Source: Modestobacter sp. VKM Ac-2984 | GTDB lineage: Bacteria > Actinomycetota > Actinomycetes > Mycobacteriales > Geodermatophilaceae | Assembly: GCF_026967985.1 (NCBI RefSeq) | Contig: NZ_JAPVBJ010000002.1 | Coordinates: 548,691 to 612,690, forward strand | DNA length: 64,000 bases | Reading direction: 5' to 3' | Part shown: piece after piece, positions 15,628 through 22,360 of the stretch | How the letters are laid out: every line of letters begins with the position of its first letter | Numbering within the stretch: position 1 is the stretch's first letter | Program-made: the position numbers and the translations under genes | Notes under the pieces: generated by a model | Databases searched by the model: none | Seen by the model: only the letters and a program-made list of their open reading frames with translations | What the model was told of the DNA's origin: nothing

Positions 15628-15981
15628 GTGCCCGAGCACCAGACCGAGGACGCCGACAGCACCCGCCGCGAGTTCGGCGAGGCGGTGAACATGACCGCCG
15701 GTGAGCTGGAGGGGTGGCTGGAGACCGAGGAGTCGCAGTCGGTGGGGCAGAAGAGCGGCGGGTCGGGGGAGTCCACCGGGCACGAGTCGGGCCGGCGGAT
15801 CGTGCAGTTGCTGCGCACGAAGAAGGCCGACCTCACCGACGACGACCTCTCCCACATGCGCAAGGTGCACGGCTACGTGCAGCGCCACCTGGCCCAGGAG
15901 CCCGCCAAGGAGGACGTCGAGACGTCGCGGTGGCGGTACTCGCTGATGAACTGGGGTCACGACCCGCTCAAGGACAAGTAG
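15628..15981 (+). CDS. DUF3140 family protein
   Basis: This is a 117-aa hydrophilic protein. The family core is evident: FGEAVNMTAGELEGWL, SVGQKSG, ESTGHESGRRIVQLLRTKK, LTDDDLSHMRKVHGYVQRHL and the final WRYSLMNWGHDPL. DUF3140 proteins are small, actinobacterial and uncharacterised; some carry helix-turn-helix-like character but no function is established. GTG start at 15628 after CGGAGACGCCC. The methyltransferase gene begins 10 bp later, so it may head that operon. Confidence 0.85.
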   Translation: MPEHQTEDADSTRREFGEAVNMTAGELEGWLETEESQSVGQKSGGSGESTGHESGRRIVQLLRTKKADLTDDDLSHMRKVHGYVQRHLAQEPAKEDVETSRWRYSLMNWGHDPLKDK

Positions 15982-15991
15982 CCTCGCCGGC

Positions 15992-16738
15992 GTGCAGCGC
16001 AACGACCCGGCGCAGTACGACCAGCTGGCCGACCAGTGGTGGGACCCGCACGGCGGCTTCGCGATGCTCCAGTGGATCGCCGCGTCGCGGGCCGGCCACG
16101 TTCCGCCGGCGCCGGCGCCCGGTGCCGTCCTGGTGGACCTCGCCTGCGGCGGTGGCCTGATGGCCCCGCACGTGCAGCGGCTCGGGTACCGGCACGTCGG
16201 CGTGGACATCGGGCTGGCCGGGCTGGAGGTCGCCCGCCGGCACGCGGTCTCCGTCGTCCGTGGGTCGGTGCTGGAGGTGCCGCTCGCCGACGGGTGCGCC
16301 GACGTCGTCACCGCCGGGGAGATCCTCGAGCACGTCGCGGACCCCGGGCAGGTGCTCGCCGAGAGCGCCCGGCTGCTCAAGCCCGGCGGTCTGCTGGTCA
16401 TCGACTCGATCGCGGACACCCGGCTCGCCCCGATCGTGGCGGTCCGGATCGCCGAGCGGCTGCCCGGTGGGCCGCCGCCGGGGATCCACGACCCGGCGCT
16501 GTTCGTCGACCGGAAGGCGCTGCTGGCCACCGCGGACCGGCTGGGGCTGGACCTGCGGTTGGTCGGCCTGCGCCCCTCGGTGCGCGACCTGGTCGCCTGG
16601 CGGCGGGGACGACGGGACGACGTGCGGATGCGCACCATGCCCTGGACCGGGATCCTGTTCGCCGGCTCGGCGACCAAGCGCCCGGAGCCCGTCGCCGAGC
16701 AGCGGGCGCCGGGGTCCGCACGTACGGTCGGGGCATGA
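15992..16738 (+). CDS. UbiG-like class I SAM methyltransferase
   Basis: This 248-aa protein has the Rossmann motif VDLACGGG (48-55), the acidic ribose-binding loop GVDIGLAGL, and an ITAGEILEHV-like motif. The N-terminal YDQLADQWWDPHGGF opening is typical of UbiG O-methyltransferases that act on polyprenyl phenols. Next to a type III polyketide synthase, it more likely methylates an alkylresorcinol, alkylpyrone or related polyketide. Its stop overlaps the ATG of a 16-codon reading frame that in turn overlaps the synthase start. GTG start at 15992. Confidence 0.85.
   Translation: MQRNDPAQYDQLADQWWDPHGGFAMLQWIAASRAGHVPPAPAPGAVLVDLACGGGLMAPHVQRLGYRHVGVDIGLAGLEVARRHAVSVVRGSVLEVPLADGCADVVTAGEILEHVADPGQVLAESARLLKPGGLLVIDSIADTRLAPIVAVRIAERLPGGPPPGIHDPALFVDRKALLATADRLGLDLRLVGLRPSVRDLVAWRRGRRDDVRMRTMPWTGILFAGSATKRPEPVAEQRAPGSARTVGA
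16723..16728 (+). promoter_or_regulatory. -10 box of a possible leaderless promoter
   Basis: TACGGT is followed 6 bp later by the ATG at 16735. This is the spacing seen here for other leaderless-type starts. It would give the polyketide synthase its own promoter inside the methyltransferase 3' end. Confidence 0.35.
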
Positions 16739-16785
16739 CCGTCAGCGGCCCCGAGACCCCGAACGCGCCGGGAACGGCCTGGTGA
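16735..16785 (+). CDS. Possible 16-codon leader reading frame
   Basis: The ATG overlaps the methyltransferase TGA (ATGA) and its own TGA overlaps the GTG of the polyketide synthase (GTGA). The three genes use three different frames and are stitched by stop/start overlaps. The encoded peptide (MTVSGPETPNAPGTAW) has no recognisable feature. It may only be a coupling device passing ribosomes to the synthase, or a coincidence of the short gap. Confidence 0.3.
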   Translation: MTVSGPETPNAPGTAW

Positions 16786-17810
16786 CCGCCGCAGTCGTCA
16801 CCGGTTCGGGCCGCGCCCTGCCGGCCAGCTACCAGCAGGGCGAGGTCTGGGACGGGTACTTCGCCGCCAAGTACGCCGGTCTGCGCGCCGCCGAGCGGGT
16901 GTTCCGCAGCGCCGGCGTCCGCAGCCGGCACGCGGTGGTCAACCCCGTCGACGAGGACGTGTCGCAGTGGGGCACCGGGGCGCGGATGGAGCGCTACGTC
17001 ACCGAAGGGCTCCCGCTGGGCAAGCAGGCCGTCGCGACCGCGCTGGACGCCGCCGGGCTGGCTCCCGGGGACGTCGGGCAGTTCGCCGTCGCCACCTGCA
17101 CCGGGTACGCCACCCCGGGTCTGGACATCCGGCTGGCCAGCGACCTGGGCATGCCGCTCGGGCTGCAGCGACTGCTCGTGGGCCACATGGGCTGTTACGC
17201 GGCGCTGCCCGGCCTGGCTGCCGTGAGCGACTTCGTCACGGCACGTTCCCGGCCGGCCGTGCTGCTGTGCCTGGAGCTGACCAGCCTGCACGTGCAGCCG
17301 GCCGTCGCCGACCTGGAGCAGGTCGTCACCCACGCGCTGTTCAGCGACGCCGCGGCCGCGATCGTCGTCGAGCCTGCCGCCCGGCGGGGCCGGCGGGTGG
17401 CCGGGATGGTCGCCCGCACCGACGCGGCCACCGCCGACCACATGACCTGGGACGTCACCGACCTGGGCTTCCGGATGGGGCTGTCGCCCCGGGTTCCCGA
17501 CGTGCTCGCCCGGCACGTCGGCGGGGTGGTCGAGGAGCTGCTCACCGAGGCGGGCCTGCGCGTCGAGGACGTCGCGGGGTGGGCGGTGCACCCGGGCGGG
17601 CCGCGGATCCTGGACGTCGTCCGGGACGAGCTGGGGCTCACCGAGGAGCAGATGGCGCCGTCACGCCGGGTGCTCGCCGAGCACGGCAACTGCTCGTCGG
17701 CGACGGTGCTGCTGGTGCTCGACGAGCTCGCCGACGTCGACGGCCCGGTGGTCGCGATGGCCTTCGGGCCCGGCCTGACCCTCTACGCCACCCTGCTGCT
17801 CCCCGTCTGA
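16782..17810 (+). CDS. Type III polyketide synthase
   Basis: This 342-aa chalcone/stilbene-synthase-family enzyme condenses an acyl-CoA starter with malonyl-CoA extenders. The catalytic triad is visible: Cys138 in VGHMGCYAALPG, His270 in VHPGGPRILD and Asn303 in EHGNCSSATV. The CoA-binding loop and C-terminal GFGPG-like stretch (AFGPGLTLYATLL) are intact. Likely products are alkylpyrones or alkylresorcinols, as for other actinobacterial homologues; the starter is not predictable. The GTG start at 16782 is chosen from the overlap and the N-terminal homology (VTGSGRALPAS). The adjacent methyltransferase is the likely tailoring enzyme. Confidence 0.93.
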   Translation: MTAAVVTGSGRALPASYQQGEVWDGYFAAKYAGLRAAERVFRSAGVRSRHAVVNPVDEDVSQWGTGARMERYVTEGLPLGKQAVATALDAAGLAPGDVGQFAVATCTGYATPGLDIRLASDLGMPLGLQRLLVGHMGCYAALPGLAAVSDFVTARSRPAVLLCLELTSLHVQPAVADLEQVVTHALFSDAAAAIVVEPAARRGRRVAGMVARTDAATADHMTWDVTDLGFRMGLSPRVPDVLARHVGGVVEELLTEAGLRVEDVAGWAVHPGGPRILDVVRDELGLTEEQMAPSRRVLAEHGNCSSATVLLVLDELADVDGPVVAMAFGPGLTLYATLLLPV

Positions 17811-17885
17811 CCCGAACCCCCCGGCCAGCTGGCCACCCGTTGGGCTGGCTGCCCCCTGGGCCGGCCGCCGCCCGGGTCAACCCGG

Positions 17886-17933
17886 GCGAGCTGACGTTGA
17901 GCCGCGCCACGGCATGGCTCAACGTCAGTTCGC
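17886..17933. terminator. Strong bidirectional hairpin
   Basis: Arms 17886-17903 and 17916-17933 pair over 18 bp (13 perfect plus 5 with one G-T pair) around a 12-base loop. The element lies between the convergent polyketide synthase and dhaM genes. Confidence 0.75.
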
Positions 17934-17994
17934 GCGGCTCAACCCGGGGTGCAGCATGCCGCCGGCGGCTCGGCCGGAGATGCCGAGCCCGCCA

Positions 17995-18405
17995 TCAGCC
18001 CAGGTGGGCCTGCTTGGGGGCCAGGCCGCGGAGCGCCTCGGCGGCCACCCGGTCCCGGTCGGCACCGCCGGCGGCGACGACCGCGGCCCCGACCAGGCCC
18101 TCGACCAGCGGGGCCGCGCTGAGCACCACCCGCGCCCGGACGTCGTCGTCCAGCAGCTCCAGCGCCGTCTCGGCGGACATCACCGCACTGCCCAGGTCCA
18201 TCAGCACCACCACGCCGTCCCCGGAGTCGGCGGCGGTGATGGCCGTGGACACGGCGACCGCGTCGGTGCCCAGCCCGCCGTCGTCGGTGCCGGCGGCCAC
18301 CTCGATGGCCAGGGTCGAGTTCGGCAGCATCTGCCGGGCCAGCTCGACGGCGGCATCCGCCAGCGGCCGGCTGTGCGAGACGACGACGATGCCCACGGCG
18401 GCCAC
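17995..18405 (-). CDS. dhaM: Dihydroxyacetone kinase phosphotransferase subunit DhaM
   Basis: This 136-aa EIIA-mannose-type protein carries the phosphoryl group from HPr to the ADP bound to DhaL. The phospho-histidine is His11 in GIVVVSHSRPLADA, and VVVLMDLGSAVMSAE is the second family block. It lacks the HPr and EI-like extensions of E. coli DhaM, so it depends on separate general PTS proteins. GTG start 2 bp after the dhaL stop; third gene of the K-L-M operon. The ptsI at the window start, its expected phosphate source, appears frameshifted. Confidence 0.93.
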   Translation of the reverse strand: MAAVGIVVVSHSRPLADAAVELARQMLPNSTLAIEVAAGTDDGGLGTDAVAVSTAITAADSGDGVVVLMDLGSAVMSAETALELLDDDVRARVVLSAAPLVEGLVGAAVVAAGGADRDRVAAEALRGLAPKQAHLG

Positions 18406-18407
18406 GG

Positions 18408-19037
18408 TCAGCTCCTCCCCAGCGTCGCCGCGGCGGCCTCGACCAGCAGCACCGCCGACTCGGCGCCCGGGTCGACGTGGTCGGCGCTCCGCTCGCCCAG
18501 GTAGCTGGCCCGGCCCTTGCGGGCGACCAGCGGCGTCACCGAGTCGCGACCCCGCGCCGCGGCGTCCGCGGCCGCGCGCAGCGCCACGTCCAGCTCCTGC
18601 CCGGCGCCGACCGCCTCGGTGAGGGCGTCGGCCGCGGGCAGCAGCGCGTCCACCATCGTCTTGTCCTGCAGCTCGGCCTTGCCGCGGGCGACGACGCCCT
18701 CGACGCCGGCCCGGAACGCAGCGGCGAAGGCGGCCGGTGAGCCGTCGTCCAGGGCGCCGGACATCCGCAGGAAGAGCGTCCCGTACAGCGGGCCGCTGGT
18801 GCCGCCCACCTTGCTGATCATGGTCATCGCGACGGTCTTCAGCAGCGCCGCACCGTCGGCCGGTGGGGTCGCGTCGAGGGCGGCGACGGCTGCGGTCATC
18901 CCGCGGTGCATGTTCGTGCCGTGGTCGGCGTCGCCGATGGCGGAGTCCAGCTCGGTCAGCTCGTCGCGGTGCTCGGTGACGGCGCGGGCGTACTCGCGCA
19001 CCCAGGCGCCGAGGGCGTCGGTGTCCAGCGTGGCCAT
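18408..19037 (-). CDS. dhaL: Dihydroxyacetone kinase ADP-binding subunit DhaL
   Basis: This 209-aa subunit holds ADP as a cofactor re-phosphorylated by DhaM and transfers phosphate to dihydroxyacetone on DhaK. The Mg/ADP-binding aspartates lie in DSAIGDADHGTNM (Asp31, Asp36, Asp38). KVGGTSGPLYGT and the late ASYLGERSADHVDPGA loop are also family hallmarks. ATG at 19037, 2 bp after the dhaK stop, so translation is coupled. Confidence 0.94.
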   Translation of the reverse strand: MATLDTDALGAWVREYARAVTEHRDELTELDSAIGDADHGTNMHRGMTAAVAALDATPPADGAALLKTVAMTMISKVGGTSGPLYGTLFLRMSGALDDGSPAAFAAAFRAGVEGVVARGKAELQDKTMVDALLPAADALTEAVGAGQELDVALRAAADAAARGRDSVTPLVARKGRASYLGERSADHVDPGAESAVLLVEAAAATLGRS

Positions 19038-19039
19038 GC

Positions 19040-20041
19040 TCAGACCCCCCACCGCAGCGCCGGCGTGCGCACCGGGGCGTCCCAGAGCCGGATCAGCTCG
19101 TCGTCGACCTTCAGCAGGGTGATCGAGCAGCCGGCCATCTCCAGGCTGGTCATGTACGAGCCGACCAGCGAGCGGGCCACCGTCACGCCGGCCTTGGCCA
19201 GCACCGCCTGCACCTCGGCGTACACGACGTAGAGCTCGAGCAGCGGCGTGCCGCCCATCCCGTTGACGAAGGCGAGCACCCCGTCGCCGCCGGTGAAGTC
19301 CAGGTCGGCCAGCACCGGCTCCAGCAGCATCTCGGCGACCTCGCGCGCCGGGGCGACCGGCACCCGGCGGCGGCCCGGCTCGCCGTGGATGCCCACGCCC
19401 AGCTCCATCTCATCCGCGGGCAGGTCGAAGGTGGGCTTGCCGGCGGACGGCACGGTGCAGGAGGTGAGCGCCATGCCCATGCTGCGGCCCTGCCCGTTGA
19501 CCCGGCGGGCCACCTCGGCGACCTCGGCCAGCGGGCGGCCCTGCTCGGCGGCGGCGCCGGCCAGCTTCTCCACCAGCACGGTGACGCCCACGCCGCGCCG
19601 GCCGGCGGTGTAGAGGCTGTCCTGGACGGCGACGTCGTCGTCGGTGACGACGGAGACCACCTCGGTGCCGGACTCGGCGGCGACCAGCTCGGCGGCCATC
19701 TCGAAGTTCATCACGTCGCCGGTGTAGTTCTTGACGATGTGCAGGACGCCGGCGCCGGCGTCGACCCCCTGGGTCGCCGCGACCATCTGGTCCGGGACGG
19801 GGGAGGTGAACACCTCGCCGGCGCAGGCGGCGTCGAGCATGCCGAGCCCCACGAACCCGCCGTGCAGCGGCTCGTGGCCGGAGCCGCCTCCGGAGACCAG
19901 GCCGACCTTGCCCGCCACCGGCGCATCGCCGCGGAAGACGACCCGGTGTTCGGGGTCGATCCGCAGCTCGGGGTGTGCTGCGGCCATGCCGCGCAGGGCG
20001 TCGTCGACGACGTCTGCCGGGTCGTTGATGAGCTTCTTCAT
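19040..20041 (-). CDS. dhaK: Dihydroxyacetone kinase substrate-binding subunit DhaK
   Basis: This 333-aa subunit binds dihydroxyacetone covalently as a hemiaminal through His219 (GVGIHGEPGRRR). His56 in GGGSGHEP is the second catalytic histidine. Length matches DhaK of PTS-dependent kinases. An AGGAGCCCGCG ribosome site fixes the ATG at 20041. It is the first gene of dhaKLM and feeds DHA phosphate into glycolysis. The upstream 284-bp gap holds a dispersed repeat and the divergent dehydrogenase gene; no dhaR-type regulator is present nearby. Confidence 0.95.
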   Translation of the reverse strand: MKKLINDPADVVDDALRGMAAAHPELRIDPEHRVVFRGDAPVAGKVGLVSGGGSGHEPLHGGFVGLGMLDAACAGEVFTSPVPDQMVAATQGVDAGAGVLHIVKNYTGDVMNFEMAAELVAAESGTEVVSVVTDDDVAVQDSLYTAGRRGVGVTVLVEKLAGAAAEQGRPLAEVAEVARRVNGQGRSMGMALTSCTVPSAGKPTFDLPADEMELGVGIHGEPGRRRVPVAPAREVAEMLLEPVLADLDFTGGDGVLAFVNGMGGTPLLELYVVYAEVQAVLAKAGVTVARSLVGSYMTSLEMAGCSITLLKVDDELIRLWDAPVRTPALRWGV

Positions 20042-20080
20042 CGCGGGCTCCTGATCATGGGGGACGAGCGAACCGTAGTA

Positions 20081-20139
20081 GAAGGACCCCCTCCTCCCCA
20101 CCCCTCGCGAGCTCGGGGCGGTGCCCTGGAGGGGGCCGC
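20081..20139 (+). repeat. Dispersed imperfect-palindrome repeat, copy D
   Basis: In inverted orientation relative to the other three copies: GAAGGACCCCCTCCTCCCCA at 20081-20100, then CCCCTCGCGAGC and a complementary GGAGGGGGCC end. Unlike the others it is not at a stop codon but in the dhaK upstream region. A separate perfect palindrome CCCCGAGCTCGGGG follows at 20183-20196. Confidence 0.55.
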
Positions 20140-20325
20140 GTCGGCAACGGGGAGCGGTCCGCAATCGTCGGACGACGTTTCTCCCCGAGCTCGGGGCTGC
20201 ACGAGAGACGTGACCTGGGGCACACTCGGCCTCCCATGCCCTCCAGCGCATGCCGGTCGAAGAACTGGCGGCCGGAGGGTGCACGACCCAGGACCGGTCC
20301 CCCCAGAGCTGAGGAGCTCCCCCAG

Positions 20326-21552
20326 ATGGCTGGCAACAGAGGCGTTGCGTACATCGAGCCCGGCAAGGTCGAGGTGCACGAGACCGACTACCCGAAGCTG
20401 GAACTGCAGGACGGGCCGGGGGTGAACCCGGCCAACGTGGGCCGCAAGCTGAACCACGGGGTGATCCTCAAGGTGGTCACCACCAACATCTGCGGCAGCG
20501 ACCAGCACATGGTCCGCGGCCGGACGACGGCGCCGCCGAACCTGGTGCTCGGCCACGAGATCCTCGGCGAGGTCGTCGAGAAGGGGTCCGACGTCGAGTT
20601 CATCGAGGTGGGCGACCTCTGCTCGGTGCCGTTCAACATCGCCTGCGGGCGCTGTCGCAACTGCAAGGAGGGCAAGACCGGGATCTGCCTGAACGTGAAC
20701 CCGGCGCGCCCCGGAGCGGCCTACGGGTACGTGGACATGGGCGGCTGGGTCGGCGGGCAGGCCGAGTACGTGACGGTGCCCTACGCCGACTGGAACCTGC
20801 TGAAGTTCCCGGACAAGGACCAGGCCATGGAGAAGATCCTGGACCTGACCATGCTGTCGGACATCTTCCCGACCGGCTTCCACGGGGCGGTCACCGCCGG
20901 GGTGAAGCCCGGCTCGACCGTGTACATCGCCGGGGCCGGCCCGGTGGGGCTCGCGGCGGCCGTCGGCGCCCAGCTCCTCGGTGCCTCGGTGGTGATCGTC
21001 GCCGACCTCGTCGAGCAGCGGCTGGCCCAGGCACGCAGCTTCGGCTGCGAGACCGTCGACGTGTCCAAGGGCTCGCCGCAGGACCAGATCGAGCAGATCC
21101 TGGGCGAGCCGCAGGTGGACGCCGCCGTCGACGCGGTGGGCTTCGAGGCCCGCGGCCACGGCGAGGGCGCGGGCAAGGAGGCGCCGGCCACGGTGCTGAA
21201 CTCGCTGATGGAGGTCACCGCGGCCGGCGGTGCCATCGGCATCCCGGGGCTCTACGTCACCGGTGACCCGGGTGGCATCGACGAGGCGGCCAAGGTCGGC
21301 TCGCTGTCGCTGAGCCTGGGCACCGGCTGGGCGAAGTCGCTCTCCTTCACCACCGGTCAGTGCCCGGTGATGCGCTACAACCTGGGGCTGATGAAGGCGA
21401 TCCTGAACGACAAGGTGCAGATCGCGAAGGCGGTCAACGCCACGACCATCTCCCTGGACGAGGCGCCGCAGGGGTACCAGGACTTCGACTCCGGTGCGGC
21501 GAAGAAGTACGTGATCGACCCGCACGGGATGGTCGGCAAGAAGGCCGCCTAG
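20326..21552 (+). CDS. fdhA: Glutathione-independent formaldehyde dehydrogenase-like zinc ADH
   Basis: This is a 408-aa NAD-dependent zinc alcohol dehydrogenase superfamily enzyme. Catalytic zinc ligands include Cys56 (NICGSDQH) and His77-Glu78 (GHEILG). The structural zinc cysteines are 107, 110, 113 and 121 (CGRCRNCKEGKTGIC). The Rossmann stretch is IAGAGPVGLAAAVGAQLLGA. The long insert and the N-terminal GNRGVAYIEPGKVEV opening match Pseudomonas-type FdhA, which oxidises formaldehyde without glutathione, often by dismutation with tightly bound NAD. A GAGGAG site lies 9 bp before the ATG. It is divergent from dhaKLM; related substrates such as other aldehydes are possible. Confidence 0.9.
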   Translation: MAGNRGVAYIEPGKVEVHETDYPKLELQDGPGVNPANVGRKLNHGVILKVVTTNICGSDQHMVRGRTTAPPNLVLGHEILGEVVEKGSDVEFIEVGDLCSVPFNIACGRCRNCKEGKTGICLNVNPARPGAAYGYVDMGGWVGGQAEYVTVPYADWNLLKFPDKDQAMEKILDLTMLSDIFPTGFHGAVTAGVKPGSTVYIAGAGPVGLAAAVGAQLLGASVVIVADLVEQRLAQARSFGCETVDVSKGSPQDQIEQILGEPQVDAAVDAVGFEARGHGEGAGKEAPATVLNSLMEVTAAGGAIGIPGLYVTGDPGGIDEAAKVGSLSLSLGTGWAKSLSFTTGQCPVMRYNLGLMKAILNDKVQIAKAVNATTISLDEAPQGYQDFDSGAAKKYVIDPHGMVGKKAA

Positions 21553-21558
21553 GACGAC

Positions 21559-21588
21559 GCGGGCCCGGGGCGGGTGCCCCGGGCCCGC
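21559..21588. terminator. Bidirectional hairpin
   Basis: Perfect 13-bp arms 21559-21571 and 21576-21588 with a GGGT loop sit between the convergent dehydrogenase and acetyltransferase genes. Confidence 0.7.
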
Positions 21589-21592
21589 CGCG

Positions 21593-22147
21593 TCACCACA
21601 GGTCGCCCCGGCGCCAGTCGCAGACCAGCCGGACGGCGGGGTCCAGCGGCGCCGGGGTGGCCGGGGTGGGCAGCACGAACACCGCCTCGCCCGGGGTGGC
21701 GACCACGCCCTCGGGGGTCAGCGCCGCCAGGTCGCCGGACCAGGGGAGCCACCCGCGCGCGCCGTACAGCCGGGCGCCGTCCTCGCTGGCGGCCAGCGCG
21801 CCGAGCTCGAAGCCGCCCCGGACGAACCGTTCCGCCTCTGCCATCACGGCCGCGCCGACGCCGCGGCGGCGCAGGGCGGCCGCGGTGGCGACGGCCTCGA
21901 CGTAGCCGGTCCGCAGCGTCCGGCCGGCGACGACGAGCTGGCGGACGACGACGGCGGCATGCCCGGCCAGCTCGCCGTCCACGGTGGCCAGCACGTGCAC
22001 GCCGCCGAGCGCGTGGGACCAGTCGTCGTCGCTGAACCCGTCGGTGAACGCCGTGTCGAGAAAGCCCCGGAGCCGGTGGAGCTCGGCTGTGGAGAGGTCG
22101 GCGGTGGGGGCGCTGCGGACGGTGACCGTCGTGCGGGTGTGGCTCAC
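21593..22147 (-). CDS. AAC(2')-I-like aminoglycoside N-acetyltransferase
   Basis: This 184-aa GNAT enzyme matches the chromosomal aminoglycoside 2'-N-acetyltransferases of mycobacteria along its length. Diagnostic blocks are LGGVHVLA, the GYVEAVAT strand, the acetyl-CoA loop RRRGVGAAV, GFELGALAAS, RLYGARGWLPWSG and the C-terminal CDWRRGDLW. It would acetylate the 2' amino group of gentamicin- or tobramycin-like drugs, but the natural role of this family may be different (cell-wall related in mycobacteria). GTG start at 22147. Single gene, convergent with the dehydrogenase. Generic GNAT activity on another amine cannot be excluded. Confidence 0.85.
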   Translation of the reverse strand: MSHTRTTVTVRSAPTADLSTAELHRLRGFLDTAFTDGFSDDDWSHALGGVHVLATVDGELAGHAAVVVRQLVVAGRTLRTGYVEAVATAAALRRRGVGAAVMAEAERFVRGGFELGALAASEDGARLYGARGWLPWSGDLAALTPEGVVATPGEAVFVLPTPATPAPLDPAVRLVCDWRRGDLW

Positions 22148-22205
22148 CGGACCAGCTTCGCGGAGGCGTCGCCGTGCCGCCCCGGGAGGGGCGCTGGAGG
22201 AGGAG

Positions 22206-22276
22206 AGCGGGTGACGAGAATCGAACTCGCACTGTCAGCTTGGGAAGCTGATGTTCTACCATTGAACTACACCCGC
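22206..22276 (-). tRNA. tRNA-Gly (anticodon CCC)
   Basis: The minus strand folds as a complete cloverleaf of 71 nt. The acceptor stem is GCGGGTG/CACCCGC and the D arm contains GTTCAATGGTAGAAC. The anticodon stem is TCAGC/GCTGA with loop TTCCCAA (anticodon CCC), and the T arm contains GTTCGATTC. CCA is not encoded. It reads GGG glycine codons. Confidence 0.95.
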
Positions 22277-22310
22277 GGCAGGTCAGTGACCTGTCGGAGA
22301 GCTTAGCAAG

Positions 22311-22349
22311 ACAGTCGCCCCCGACCGGAACCCGGTCGGGGGCGACTGT
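22311..22349 (-). terminator. Strong terminator of the subtilase gene
   Basis: Perfect 18-bp arms 22311-22328 and 22332-22349 with a 3-base loop lie 12 bp beyond the subtilase stop codon and upstream of the tRNA gene. Confidence 0.85.
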
Positions 22350-22360
22350 GTCTCAGCGGC

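Noticed and set aside
17886-17933. TTGAGC ... GCTCAA repeat resembling a HAIR element between the PKS and dhaM genes
   Set aside because: The spacing is 14 bases instead of 7, there is no promoter for a heat-shock gene, and the long stem between convergent genes fits a terminator.
20183-20196. CCCCGAGCTCGGGG palindrome upstream of fdhA considered as an operator
   Set aside because: No second copy or matching regulator gene was found. Kept only as a remark under repeat copy D.
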